Program-made: the position numbers and the translations under genes
From: Tenodera sinensis
Lineage: Eukaryota > Arthropoda > Insecta > Mantodea > Mantidae
NCBI GenBank assembly: GCA_030765045.1
Contig: CM060965.1
Span: forward strand, 19,420,085 to 19,484,084
Direction: 5' to 3'
Length of the DNA stretch: 64,000 nt
Part shown: positions 1 through 10,936 of the stretch, in pieces
Numbering within the stretch: the first letter of the stretch is position 1
Layout of the letters: every line of letters begins with the position of its first letter
The notes under the pieces: model-generated
Seen by the model: the letters and a program-made list of their open reading frames with translations, nothing else
The model's database searches: none
What the model was told of the DNA's origin: nothing

Positions 1-600
1 TTTGACATAATATTTATTATGTTATGATAGTGACTTGAAGAGTAAAATGTTTATCCATCTTGAACTTAAAACTTACTACACAAAGAATGCAGAGCTTGGA
101 ATATACCATTTATGTCAAATCTCTTACATTGGTTGTTTTTGGTATACTGTTATTGTATGTTTAAGCTTTATGCTTAAGCTTTGAACTCTCTTGCAGCATC
201 TATAAAGCATCCTTGGTTTTTTTTCACACTTGGCCTCCTGAGCAGTAAAAAACTGAATTACCTTACACAAACATGTTTTGTCTTCAATATTGTGCATGTA
301 ATTGACACCATATTGCTTACTTTGAGATTATAGTATTGAATCAGTTTTTACACGAACACAAAGGAATTTCATGAATTTGTAAATTGTAGAGAAAGTGCTG
401 TAAATGCAAAGGTTGGATAGAGATCAAATTGGGTATTTAAGCTCAGCACCTTCCAAGGATGCAACACAAATATATTTAGCAAAATCTTCCCACCCAAAAC
501 TACCCTTTGCCTGGAAAATTTGTCTTCGTTTGATCTTGAAAATGATCTAACAATTTTAATTAAAGCATGGTTGCTTCCTATCTCAGATAACAAGTTTGAC
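1..600 (+). repeat. Copy of a dispersed AT-rich repeat (family R)
   Basis: The part around 430-530 (a phrase like 'cttccaaggatgcaacac', then 'cccaaaactacccttt' and 'tggaaaattt') recurs at about 22780-22870 and 52820-52915 in the same orientation. The first 120 bases also resemble the downstream part of the 22.7-kb copy ('cttactacacaaag...gcagagctt'). No open frame of note, terminal repeats or TSD are visible, so the type of element is unknown. Recurrence is seen directly; limits are approximate. Confidence 0.5.
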
Positions 601-995
601 TTTGTTCCTACCTACCACATGAAAACCCATGTCTCCGCCACCAATCATATTTTGTTTGTTGTCCCTTTATCTAAGCAATTGCTCTGCACCTGTTTCCACT
701 GGAGAAGACTCTTGTGAGTGCAGTCATGTCCAGAAGTTCCCACTGCTGTTTACAGGGGCTGTCCAAGGACCAACAATTTTATTGTTCAAGGGCACCTATG
801 ACCCAATGCATTTTTCAAGAGTCCAGAGGTGCAAAAATCCATCGGAGAGGCATTAGGAAGTTTCACTGGGATGTTGCTCAATGAATAGCATTTATTCCAG
901 TTTCCTGCTTCATTTTCTGCAAGAATGCAAGAGTCAAAACAGAAGTATGACTGGACGCCTTATCTTGAGTTTCCATGTCCTCAAACATCGTTCTC
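600..995. other. Unassigned sequence
   Basis: Short open frames only, with no recognisable domain or repeat. Confidence 0.4.
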
Positions 996-1260
996 CATGG
1001 TCTAGGGGTAACATGCTAGCCTCTGGTTCCCTAGGTCACGGGTTCAGACACGGTGGAAGGCAATGAATTTTTATGTGTGTAAAAATCCTTAGCATGGCTC
1101 CCTTCAGAAGGGAAGTAAAGCTGGTAGTCCCATGTCATAGATTTATGGCATGTAAAAGAACCTCAAGCTTGATTAAGCAAAATTAAGCAGTTTGTCATAC
1201 CCAATGTAGAATGGGACGCTGAGAACCACAATCTGTGTACCTATATTTCAATTTCTAATG
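996..1260 (+). repeat. tRNA-derived SINE, family A
   Basis: A tRNA-like head has an A-box-like 'tctaggggtaacatgc' and a B-box-like 'cgggttcagacac'. The body runs through 'aaaatccttagcatggct' and 'aagtaaagctggtagtccca'. The same head and body recur reverse-complemented at 33960-34145, which makes this a dispersed Pol III retroposon and not a tRNA gene. The B box departs from GGTTCRANTCC, so this copy is old. Confidence 0.65.
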
Positions 1261-1364
1261 GTGATTGTGAAGGAGCTCTTTCAGTGTACAATATTTTGTC
1301 AGATAAAAGAATCAATATTACATAAAAATATGGTGCTCTCTAAAAAGCAATTACTTTTACTGCT

Positions 1365-1450
1365 AATTCTCTCCAATATCAGCAAGAGGATTAATGACTT
1401 CATTGTGAGAAATCCAGCCTTAGCTAACAACAACATATTACAGCAGGAAA
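1365..1450 (+). mobile_element. Short 3' remnant of the Jockey-type LINE also seen at 54 kb
   Basis: About 60 bases around 1383-1440 ('ggattaatgacttcattgtg...aatccag...agctaacaacaacatat') match 54535-54585, just after the zinc-ribbon-like end of the LINE ORF2 relic there. It therefore looks like a 5'-truncated tail of that family. No coding capacity remains. Confidence 0.6.
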
Positions 1451-2165
1451 ATTAGAAACCATGCTTACTTGTTATTTCGATGAACATGCTACATATAATA
1501 TTTGAAATGTAAATTACAACAGTAATATATGGTATTTTATTTCACTGCTTTTATCCCGCATTGAGCTTTCTTTTTGTTCTGACATTCACAAGTTTTATTC
1601 ACCATAAAATTGTGTCCCTACTTATCACCTTTGGAGAGCGTGTAATAGCAGGTTTGGGTTTACCTGTTTTCCTCCTTTTGGAATTAATCCCATGCAACCC
1701 ATTCCTTTTTGTTCAACATTGAGCTAATCCTGTACTTTAACACAACAAAATTTCGCTTCTTGCATGCTTAAATAATAGCACAATAACTATACTGTGCATT
1801 GGAAGGGGCAGTAATGTAGCCTTCCCAATATGGTTCAATTTGCTTAGGCATAATGAGAGGCACACATGTCTTGTTGCCATGAAGGCAGCACAGCAATTGG
1901 TTTGTTTGTTTCACAAACACTTAATCCGCTGTGCTCTCAGAAATGCAGCTATCATATTCGCAATTTGCTATCAGAGATTGGAAATAACTCTCCTTAGAGA
2001 ACAGGGAGAAATTAATGTTTTGGCTGCTGTTGTAGTAGATCTGCAAATTAGTTCCCTGCAGTTACACAAGGAAGTGACATGAGTCAGGCAAGTGTTCTGC
2101 ATTTTGCATATATTCTGCATAACCAGGAAGTTAAAGGGTAACGGGTACAGACACAGAGGGGACAC
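1450..2165. other. Unassigned AT-rich sequence
   Basis: No gene, domain or repeat recognised. Open frames are under 80 codons. Confidence 0.4.
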
Positions 2166-2385
2166 CTCACTCATTTTGACCTACAGAGATCTATTGTTTC
2201 TACCACCCCCAGGAGCCAGGGGTGAAATGAGGGAACCGAAGGTGTCACACAGGGTCGCAGCTAGACAGGCCACTGAGATACACGGAAGTCCCTAATAAAT
2301 GCTGAGATCTCTTTATCCTGGTGCAAGGTCCTGCCAAACAGCCATCACACCACGTTTCTGGTGTCGCACTGAGCATTGTTATCCA

Positions 2386-2413
2386 CCCCCCCCCCCCCCC
2401 CCCCCCCCCCCCC
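2386..2413. repeat. (C)28 homopolymer
   Basis: An uninterrupted run of 28 C. It produces artefactual poly-Pro/poly-Gly frames on both strands, and its length is likely to be unstable or mis-assembled. Confidence 0.95.
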
Positions 2414-2626
2414 GACGGAGGACAAGGCTGGCCAAACGCCACCTAGCGCAGAGAACAGCATTTACCATGCGCAATCATCTGTGCCATCTGCCCAACACTG
2501 CCAACACTATACGCCTGAAAGATGATAAGGAAATGAAATGAAGGTAAATGATTGAAAGGAAACCGTGGTATGAAATAATGTACCCCAGCATTCATCTAAG
2601 TGACATGGGGAAACCCATGCCAGAGT

Positions 2627-2865
2627 TGTTGTTGTTGTAGTGTTTAACACCCGCTTTTACTACTACGGCACCGCAGGCGGTGACACTGATGATACATGAA
2701 GATGGAGCACCGGTGGAATGAGATGGCGGGGGAAACCGGAGTACCCAGAGAAAACCCGCCCTGACGCCGCTTCGTCCACCGCGAATACCACATGCGGGTC
2801 CCTGGGATCGAACCCCGGCCGCCTAGGTGGTAGGCGAGCACGCTAACCGCTCGGCCACGGCGCCG
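2627..2865 (-). repeat. tRNA-derived SINE, GC-rich, with perfect 11-bp TSD
   Basis: The element is flanked by identical CATGCCAGAGT at 2616-2626 and 2866-2876. On the minus strand the 5' head is tRNA-like: 'gccgtggccgagcggtta' looks like a Leu/Ser-type A box and 'ggggttcgatccc' is a perfect B box. The body includes 'gggtactccggtttccccc', a phrase I associate with invertebrate SINE bodies. The 3' tail is (ACA)n. It inserted into another retroposon, so it is the younger of the two. Confidence 0.85.
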
Positions 2866-3070
2866 CATGCCAGAGTGCATGGCCATGGGGATCGAACCCG
2901 CGACCTGCCAAATGCAGGCCACAGATGTTACCACCTGAGCCATCCCGCTCAGTACCAGGAAGCTAAAAACAGTAATGTTTCTCAACAATTGGCATAGTGA
3001 GTTGATTGAGGATCAATATTACATTTTCACACTTAATTACTGGGAATCTATGGAGATCTTTTGGTGGGAT

Positions 3071-3628
3071 CAGGGTTGTCAATGTTTTAAAGTAAAATTA
3101 TCGTACCAGCCACTCAAAATTATAGATTTGGATTCAAAATTATCGTACATCATAAACTAAATGCCACAACAGTAAACGTATCAGCATAACACGTATGAAA
3201 ATGCAATAGTATTGATGTTTATGGTATCCATTTACAAGATTGATGACCTCAATCAGTATTACAGCTTTATTACTTATGTTTCTCGCACTATTCATCTGAA
3301 AGTTCATCTTCCTCAACTGTTGCAGCATTATACAAATTTGTAGTTGAGATAAACTTTAACATCTCGCTTGCAGATTTTCGGACCCACCACATTCTTTCAT
3401 AAGCTGAAACGAACGAATAAATCCATTTACCGTGTCTATCATTAATCTGTTTCTAATTTTGGTTTTTATTAAGCCTAGTTTGGAAAAAACTCTTTCACAA
3501 GAAGTGTTATTTTGCCGGTATCGAAATTATCGTACACCCCCATAATTATCGCACAGGTTGAAAACCATGAGTGCGTGCATTCAAATTATCGTATGCCCCC
3601 ATAATTATCGTACGGGTTGGCAACCCTG
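3071..3628 (-). mobile_element. Non-autonomous hAT transposon with perfect 8-bp TSD
   Basis: The 558-bp element is bounded by identical GGTGGGAT at 3063-3070 and 3629-3636. The termini are inverted: CAGGGTTGTCAA on the left and CAGGGTTGCCAA on the right complement, typical of hAT ends. Subterminal 'aattatcgtac' motifs repeat about six times near both ends. Between 3340 and 3515, minus strand, a frame reads through NTSCERVFSKLGLIKTKIRN, the hAT C-terminal dimerisation motif, so this derives from a hAT transposase gene by internal deletion. Confidence 0.88.
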
Positions 3629-3639
3629 GGTGGGATTGA

Positions 3640-4182
3640 ACACCTTGTTTTTTCTTCCACCATAAGGCCTCATCATCTGGTTCTTACAGCCACCACCCGG
3701 GAGAAACCATACCATCAGCCTCATGCACCAGTCAATTTCTGGTTGAGAACAGAAGCAGATATGCTTCTAAAACATGTTCCTAGTAATTATGTGTATGAAT
3801 TAATGAATGTTATGCAACTTTTGTTTACTATTTTTGCAAAATTTCAATGTATCTGTCTTAAAATATATACACTTTATTTATATTGATGCTACCTCAGCTT
3901 TCATAGCACCTGGACCTTTTGTTCTACTGGGTGGCTCTTATCAATCCTTCCCCTTTATTTTCCTTATCTCTTATATTCTTCACATTTCTTTCTCATTTTT
4001 CTTTTGCTTTCTGTTGTAAATACTGGGCTATCTTCTGATCTACCTTTCTTCTTTTCTTGTTAACATCTTTATCGCTATGTATGTACTCCTCCACTTCTCC
4101 CAGATCTTTTCTCTTCACAAATATACAATTCATATATTCCTTTTTTGCTACCTCTTAGAAGTATTGTACTTGTTCATCCAAG
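3640..4182. other. Unassigned sequence
   Basis: Pyrimidine-rich on the + strand from about 3900. No domain or repeat recognised. Confidence 0.4.
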
Positions 4183-4196
4183 CTAACCCTTATCTT

Positions 4197-4366
4197 ATCA
4201 TTTATTTATGCCAACAAACTTACTGTTGGTGTTTTTAAACACACAAGCTGTGTGTGGGCAAAGTTTGAGAGGCAGAACTGGAACTTAAAAATTCAATGCC
4301 ACAACTGGGATTTGAACCACAAATCCCAGTTGTGGCATTGAATTTTTAAGTTCCAGTTCTATCTCT
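4197..4366 (-). repeat. Truncated family-P SINE folded back on itself, 14-bp TSD
   Basis: TSDs CTAACCCTTATCTT (4183-4196) and CTAACGCTTATCTT (4367-4380) differ at one base. The minus strand carries the 3' tail of the palindromic SINE family ('gtttgttggcataaataaat' at the left edge) and half of its tRNA head. At 'gaaccac' (4314-4320) the sequence reverses and runs back as an almost perfect inverted copy (arms about 46 bp, 4268-4313 and 4321-4366). The B box 'ggttcaaatcc' lies at the hairpin tip. It looks like a fold-back copying event at integration. Confidence 0.85.
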
Positions 4367-4683
4367 CTAACGCTTATCTTTCTTGTTCATTACAGTAATC
4401 TACATGTAGTTCTCGTCCCCAACTTTTTACCTGTTTATAAAATTGTAATGATTTCTTCATTTCTAAGCTTCCTCAAATTTTCTTGTCTGTCTGCTATTCT
4501 GGTTCTTACCAGTTTGGCCACGTCGCTTGTATTCCTTTTTTCTAGCCTCCATGTATCTCCCATTCCCATTTCTCCATAAAGTAATTATAAGTGAATAACA
4601 GTTGTCATCAGTGGATTCACTACATCAAAGTGCCATATTATGACATATTGACATGAGGAAAAGAAAGCACATCTTAAATTTTC

Positions 4684-4918
4684 ATCGGTCTGGGTGACTC
4701 AGTTGGTTAGACATTGGCCTACTGATTCCAAGGTCGTGGGTTCAAATCCAGCCTAGACCGATAGTTTTTAAGTGTGCTTAAAAACAACAGCTCCATATCA
4801 GTAGATTTACTAGCATGTAAAAAAACTGGGACAAAATTCTACAAAATTCTGGCACACCAGCGACGCTGATGTGATCCTGGCAATTGAAAGCGTTGTTAAA
4901 CAACAAAATAATTTAAAT
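4684..4918 (+). repeat. tRNA-derived SINE, family C
   Basis: The head has matching acceptor-like ends ('cggtct...agaccg'), A box 'tgactcagttggttag' and B box 'gggttcaaatcc'. The body runs through 'gatgtgatcctggcaattg' to an A/T-rich tail. Near-identical flanks CTTAAATTTTC (4673-4683) and CTTTAATTTTC (4919-4929) are a likely TSD with one mismatch. No second copy was seen in the window. Confidence 0.75.
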
Positions 4919-4929
4919 CTTTAATTTTC

Positions 4930-6250
4930 TCTGAATAGTCTGTGAAGACTCATTATTTTATTGAATTTTGTATAACTATGAAATAATAACAGATAAAAAC
5001 TTACTCCAGAAAAAATACGGAGGCTATTAATATAAGCTACTTGTGTTAAATATTTTTCTTACAGCTTTAGCTATTTGTAAGATGCTGCCTGTTGTAGGAA
5101 TTTTTAAGTATTTTAAACTGCTGATTTTTGAGACGGTTCGTTTCTAAACCCGTGCAAAGACTATTGAAAATATCCCAGTGTGGAATACATATGGCGAACT
5201 TTGCTTTAAATTTTTGAGTGTGTTTCTATGTAGTAACAAAAATATGCATAAAATTGATGATAAAAACACATTGACATAGTTCTCAATTGAACAATATGTA
5301 TATTGAAATTATTTTAGAAAACATCATTATTAACAATTAGAACAATATTATCATCATTTGCACAGGCTGGCAAGTCTGCCTCACCTACTTAGGGGTGGAG
5401 GCCAATGGCTGTCCTCTTGGTTGAACAAGAGCTATTATGTGCTACTTCCCTCTAAAGGGTTCCTTTTGATTGTTTTGAGTAGGTTTCTTTCCCAGAACAT
5501 TTTGTTTGTGTTTTGACCTTGGGACTGACTAGTGCCCTGGACAGTTCAGTTTTTCAATAGACAGTTTATACTGACAGTTGAATGCAACGAACAAAACAAG
5601 TGCAGCTCAGTTGTGATTTTCATTGTCGCATCAGTTGTGTCTTGTTCTGTTGTTGTTGTATGCAACAGCATCACAAGCGTAACATTATAAATAAAGTGAA
5701 TTTAGTAGCAACCTGTGTTTTTATTTGTTACATCGGTCAGAAGTGGAATAAAGGGCAAGATAGAGGAAATGCTTAAAAAATTATTGGTCATGATGAAGGC
5801 TATAATGGAGTCGGCTGGAGAATATGAAGTCAAAAAATGGAATCCAGAATGAATAAGACTGGAAGTGAAAGAACAACAATGAATTCTGCAATAGAGAAGA
5901 TGGAGGCAAGAAGTATCCTAGATGCTTAGTAGTATTTATAGCAAATAACTAACAGAACAAAGGATTTAAACCCTTTTAGGATATTACAAATACATTTTGT
6001 CTATATTTTTTTTATTTTATTTAATTTTCTTTCACTATGGCATAGTGACTAAACTCTAATTTTGGAGTTGCTGCATAAGTAGTGTTAATTGTGCATGAAG
6101 GCTAATATCAGTTAAGCGTGATCTTGATTTTAATGCCTTCAATTTAAAATGAAAACTGTTCAAGTTGCATGTAACTTTGGTCATATAGGAGATTTTGACT
6201 TGAGAATAACTAATGTTATTGTTTGTTCAGATATTGATTTTTATCATTTT
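4930..6250. other. Unassigned sequence
   Basis: AT-rich. A segment around 5360-5560 ('ggctggcaagtctgcctcacc...') is richer in GC and looks repeat-like, but no second copy is present to prove it. Open frames are short and unlike any family I know. Confidence 0.4.
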
Positions 6251-6254
6251 TACA

Positions 6255-6400
6255 TTAATCACACTCACATTTGCTCCCACATTCATACATCCAGATTCAG
6301 TGGGAATATGGAATTATTCTGGTTAAAGAAAAAATTTCCAACCTTAGCTGGGAATTGAACTTGAAATCTCTGGGTTGAAGGAACTAATTTAACTAATAGG
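6255..6400 (-). repeat. Old tRNA-SINE, family D
   Basis: Matches the better-preserved copy at 22125-22297: 'cacactcacat...ccagattcagtgggaat...ttctggttaaagaaaaa...ttcc' followed by a decayed tRNA head with B-box remnant 'gctgggaattgaac'. Orientation is minus. Several bases have drifted in the promoter boxes. Confidence 0.6.
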
Positions 6401-7570
6401 CTTAACAATGTCCATTAGAACCAGTTTTGCATTCACAATCTTTCAACACAGTATGTCCTGATGGATAATACAATGGGAAAATCGTGTTTTCAGGCATTTG
6501 TAACATTTTAAATAACTGCTTTCATCTCACTTCCAGATCCTTCTTTTCCCCAATCATTGTAGGAGCAACATCTATCGCTGCTGATATCTCAACTTTTTTT
6601 CTACTGTATCTTTCAATATTTGGAACAGTTGTTGTTTACTTGTCATGGGTTACAAGATTCAAAAGCAATTGGTGTACAGGAAGATTCTTGTTTACTCCAC
6701 AAATGAAGATTACTAACTGAGCCTTGTTGTTTGTCTATTGTCTCATTCAGTGCTACACAGTTGTTTACAAACTCGTTAAGTTCATTTTGAATGTCATTTT
6801 AAATTACTTCTGCAAATTTCAACACTCTTAATCTTGATGATGATAGGAGACAATATTTTGAGAACTTGAATCTACTTATTGGGGACATATTATTTTAGTG
6901 ACATCACATAGGATTTTATAATCTTTGTATCTGTAAAAGGTTTCATTGCTTTTTCGATTTTCCAAGCTATATGATAGCAAGTAGTTGCTTTTAAATCATG
7001 GTCAGAGTTCATATATTGTTATGTCTATCATATTTGCTAAAGTGTGGTTCCTGTAAGTATCGTAATGCTGTCATCCTTTACTGCCCTAAAATGAAATTGT
7101 CATAATAATCAACAGCATAGATTTATCTACGCTAGTTATGTAGCAAAACAAATTATGAGTATTACGTTTGTATAGGAAGTCTGTAATATCTTGTGTAATT
7201 CAATATGAGTTACTATTAGTTTATATACCAAGTCTAATAAATATACCCAATGTCATAACATGATCTTTGTGACATTCACATAATACTATTGCATATTACT
7301 GCTCTTGACAACCATTAATACTTTGGAGCACAATAAACATCTCACATTCTCATTTTTACTAAGGAAATAACTTCTTCTCTCTCTCTCTCAGCCCTAAATG
7401 GAGTTTTCGTGGTTTTGATAATGTTATTGTCATTAGAACACAGACTGAGCCAACACTGATAATACTGCTTAAGCTACGGGAGGGGGTTCAACGAGGAGAG
7501 GGATGTTGTGTCGTGGAGGTTGCATCACAGTTCAGGCGCTGTCTTGCAGAACCAAAATTTGCGATGCCTG
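6400..7570. other. Unassigned sequence
   Basis: AT-rich until about 7440, then GC rises just before the Gypsy gag remnant. The 5' LTR or leader of that element may lie at 7440-7570 but I cannot demonstrate it. A (CT)n stretch lies at 7377-7390. Confidence 0.35.
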
Positions 7571-7574
7571 TCCT

Positions 7575-8025
7575 AGATGAAAGTGGACCTATTGACCAAA
7601 ATTGACAAACAACAGAGTGGTGTGAAGAAAGATATGGAAGATCTTGGCAGAAAGGTGAAAGATCTTGGCCAATGATTTAATGGCTTGGAGAGCTTTGGGG
7701 AATGGCTTAGTATCCTGGAGAACGTTGGGTAATGGTTTAGCATCCTTGGAAGAAGAGGCAGGAGTCAACAGCAGTGCCAAGGAACTGAATACTAAGGTGG
7801 AAGAAATGCTTAGTGGAAGACTTAAATACTTGAGGGTCAAGATGCTGGGATGTAACACAATGGGCAGTATAAATAAAACTCCAGGTTTCTTAGCCATGAC
7901 TCACTTCTGTACTAATAGAACACAGCAACTCAAACTTAACGTGTCTTGCAGCCTTTCAACGATTCAACCCCAGCTTCTAGCAAGTCATGGCTCTAGTCAT
8001 AGTATTAATAAAACGGAACTGTGAT
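7575..8025 (+). pseudogene. Gypsy retrotransposon gag remnant (N-terminal coiled coil)
   Basis: Two overlapping frames give a charged, helical segment ('KIDKQQSGVKKDMEDLGRK' around 7597-7655, then 'LEEEAGVNSSAKELNTKVEE' around 7748-7805) of the kind found at the start of Gypsy Gag proteins. The frame shifts near 7670 and ends at 8025. Protease, reverse transcriptase and integrase remnants follow on the same strand, so I read this as the first part of that element, interrupted by a Harbinger relic. It is not functional. Confidence 0.55.
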
Positions 8026-8189
8026 TTCACATTAAGTGCCATGGCTTATGATTTCTTAAGCCACCTCAGTAGCTGTCTCAAGCTTGAAGGTGCTGGCTCA
8101 ACCCAAAGAAAGAAAAATACTATAAAGTGCGCAGGGATTCTGAAAACTACAATTATAGATAACTTATAGGTTTGAGAAAGAATATGTGA

Positions 8190-8830
8190 TGTAGCTCGCA
8201 TAGCATTTCCTTTCTTAAACTTTGGAGACAAGAGGAAAGGCCCTTTCCAAAACTGGAAAGATAGAATATTTCTATACTGCGTTGGACACCCTTGATTCCA
8301 TTTCAGTGTGGGAAAGCGTGTTGGTATTTCATAAGGTACAGTTTTACATATATTCTGGGAAATTTCTTCTTGCATAAAACATAAATCAAGAAACTGGATC
8401 AAATTCCCAGAAACCACTGCACCACTATAAGCTGCTAAAGTTGAATGGCAGCAACATTACAAATTTCCAGATGCTATTGGCGCAGTAGACTGTACCCCCA
8501 TGTACTGATTAACAAACCTCATGTGCACGGTGACAAATTTATTAATAGAAAGGGGATTGGTAATATAAATATCCATATATATGTAATGCAAAGGTAAACT
8601 TAACAAACATAATTAATGCAAAATGGTCTGGATCTGTACATGATGCATATGAAGAAATTCTTTTGCCTGTCGGGTGATGACTGGGAATAATGCAAATGCG
8701 CTGCTTCTTGGAAATGTTGGTTATGGTATTGCACCATGACTCATGACGCCATATCAAAATCCTACAATGAGTAGGTCATAGAATGATGCTTTGGCCAACT
8801 AAAGTAGTGTTTTCCTATCCTTAAAAATAA
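8190..8830 (+). pseudogene. PIF/Harbinger transposase relic inserted in the Gypsy region
   Basis: Pieces in shifting frames read like a Harbinger DDE transposase: 'NWIKFPETT' (near 8392), 'KVEWQQHYKFPDAIGAVDCT' (8440-8499), 'INKPHVHGDKFINRKGIG' (8509-8562) and 'LLLGNVGYGIAP' (near 8701) with a stop. The first conserved Asp of the catalytic triad can be seen in the AVDCT block. Stops and frameshifts show it is dead. Terminal repeats and the 3-bp TSD typical of the family could not be located, so limits are approximate. Confidence 0.75.
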
Positions 8831-9074
8831 GATAAGATGTAGTACAGAGAAGATGCCTATTATCATTTGCTGTATGATCCTGCACAAAACATCTTGGTGA
8901 TAAAGTTTTTGAGATTCCAGTTGTTCAGAATGCTGGGGAGGAAGAAGAGCTAGCAGCTGGCAATGAAAATATCAGAGAGGAAGGACACAAGGCATTAGCG
9001 GCTGCATGGAGGATGGAAGTGACCAGGAGTGTCAATGTGATGGGCCAGAAGATCAACCCAGATACATCGACAAA

Positions 9075-9480
9075 GGTCAAGGAATATGTTTTGGGGGTGT
9101 GGCCAGTGGGAAGTGAGTGAATACCGGCATGGCAAGGGGCACCTTGGGCCATCATTACCAACCTCTCGAGTGATGCTGTATGCCTTGGGCAGAAGGATGG
9201 ATGATAATCTTGTTGCAAGCAGCTGGATGCAAGGGAAGGGGTGTCAGATACTAGTGGACACAAGTGCATCCATGAGTGTAATCAGACCTGATGTGGCGAA
9301 AGGTTTGTCAGCAAGGAAACTTAATCGGCCAACCATCGCTGATAAGTTGGTGGTGGAAGAGGCCGTGCTGGAATTGACCCAGGGGAGAGCATCATTAGCC
9401 TGGTGCTTGCCAGGAAATTGCTGAGGATATGATACTGGGACTGGATGCCCTCAGGACATGGCATGATGTCGATATTGGTA
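9075..9480 (+). pseudogene. Gypsy zinc knuckle and aspartic protease remnant
   Basis: A degraded CCHC knuckle ('FWGCGQW...GHLG' from 9086) is followed by the retropepsin motif with the active-site D, 'ILVDTSASMSVIRPDVAKGL' around 9247-9306. Canonical LVDTGA has become VDTSA. The frame stays open to 9424. Order and strand agree with the RT and integrase remnants downstream. Confidence 0.75.
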
Positions 9481-9799
9481 GGGGGGTCTTGTGACTTAGT
9501 GGGCTGAGATGAGATGATGCTTCAAGGTGGTCAAGGGAGCAACTAATTTTGGACCAAAATATGCCACTGGATGGATTGCGCATTGCTAGGGCATTTCTGC
9601 CTTGTCAGGAGGAAATACAGTGAGGCTGCTAAATTCATCAGACACACAGGCCGGAATGGAATTGGGGAAATGCAAGCCAGTGTGAGATTATCGCCCTGCG
9701 ATAGATCAGGCAAGCCAGCAGTTAGTTAAATCTGAGGCTTATTGAAGAGAGTGGCCAACCATTTAACCACAGCACAACTGGAGATCTACTTAGTTCCAA

Positions 9800-10690
9800 T
9801 CTGTCTTCGGCCAAGGGGATGGCGATTATGGCTGCACCGACTGATTACTCCACCATGCCAACACTGGAGAAGTTGACCTATTCAGCAATCACCAAGATAT
9901 CTGTTGAAGCAGAAATAGGGCACATGCTGGAGGATATGAGATCCAGGGGAATCGTCGAAGAGTTTGACAGCTCTTGGTGCTTCCCTGTGGTCCTGGTCCT
10001 GGAACGGCAAGCTGTGATTCTGTATGGACTTTAGGAAGGTGAATACTGTCATCCGAAAGGACTGTTATCCCTTACCCTTGACTGATGACACCTTGAACAC
10101 TGCTGGTGCCCAGTGGTTCTAGACTTAGGCCTTATGCTGGCAAATGGTTCAACTTCAGCAACACGCCAGCCACCATCCAACATCTCACAGAGATGGTGAA
10201 GAGGGGGTTGACTTAACACTTGCTTGCTATACCTGAACATCGTTATTAGAAGCACCTTTGAAGATGCTCTTGAGAACTTTACCAAGGGACTGCCAGCAGC
10301 CAACGTAAAAATGATGTAAAGAAATGCCATCTCTTCTGCAAGAAGATTAACTACTTGTACCATATTGTCTCGTCAATTAAATGGAGTGGTCATGGACCTG
10401 GAGAAAGCTTGGGCTATGAGAGATTTGCTTTGCCCAAAGGATAAATGACAGTTGCACAGTTTTCTGGACCTGTACAGCTACTATTGTCAATTCGTCAGAT
10501 GTTTCTCTATCATGAAACGTCATGTGGATGGAAGAGGCCGGTGGGACGTTCCTGGTGGCTAAGTCAGCATTCTGCAATGTGCCTGTTTTAGGTTTTCCAC
10601 AACTGGGCAGCAACTTCATTGTTGACACCAACACCAGCAACAGCGATATTGGAGGCATAGTAATCCAGGTTCAGGATGGCACGAGCAAGT
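9800..10690 (+). pseudogene. Gypsy reverse transcriptase remnant
   Basis: RT motifs appear in several frames: 'MRSRGIVEEFDSSWCFPVVL' (9939-9998), 'DFRKVNTVIRKDCYPLPL' (10028-10080), 'TPATIQHLTEMVK' (about 10161-10200), and 'GGIVIQVQDG' of the RNase H start (near 10650). Frameshifts and stops lie between them. The blocks are in the order expected for Ty3/Gypsy pol. Confidence 0.8.
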
Positions 10691-10735
10691 AGTAGCATCT
10701 TCCTTTCATAGAAGTTTGAAAACAGTGTTATAATT

Positions 10736-10933
10736 AATTTAATTTAAAAGGTGAGTCAATAACACTAAACAACACTTACAACATAATTTTTCGGAACGTG
10801 TTTCGAAGGTTAACTTTCCTCCATTATCAACCGGTTGATAACGGAGGAAAGTTAACCTTCAAAACGCATTCCGGAAAATTATGTTGTAAGTGTTGTTTAG
10901 TGTTATTAATTGACTCACCTTTTAAATTAAATT
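10736..10933. repeat. 198-bp near-perfect palindrome (fold-back element)
   Basis: Two arms of about 97 bp meet at CCGG (10831-10834). The outer ends are 'aatttaatttaaaaggtgag' and its complement. The arms differ by a 4-bp indel and a few substitutions. It interrupts the RNase H region of the Gypsy relic, whose coding similarity resumes at about 10937. No open frame is present. It resembles a fold-back MITE, but the AT-rich edges hide any TSD. Confidence 0.8.
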
Positions 10934-10936
10934 AGT

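Larger units (their letters stand above)
2166..2960 (-). repeat. GC-rich tRNA-headed retroposon region, interrupted by a second SINE
   Basis: Read on the minus strand, a tRNA-like head lies at 2885-2950, with A box in 'ggctcaggtggtaac' and a perfect B box 'gggttcgatcc'. Its body continues left past the nested SINE (2627-2865) towards a 28-base C run at 2386-2413 and the GC-rich segment to about 2170. The base composition differs sharply from the AT-rich surroundings. I cannot place the left edge or a TSD. Confidence 0.5.

Noticed and set aside
2245..2541. Poly-Gly and poly-Pro frames
   Set aside because: Caused by the C28 run.
7665..8024. 119-codon frame as a host gene
   Set aside because: Placed before Gypsy protease/RT remnants on the same strand and of Gag coiled-coil character; shifted frame at its start.
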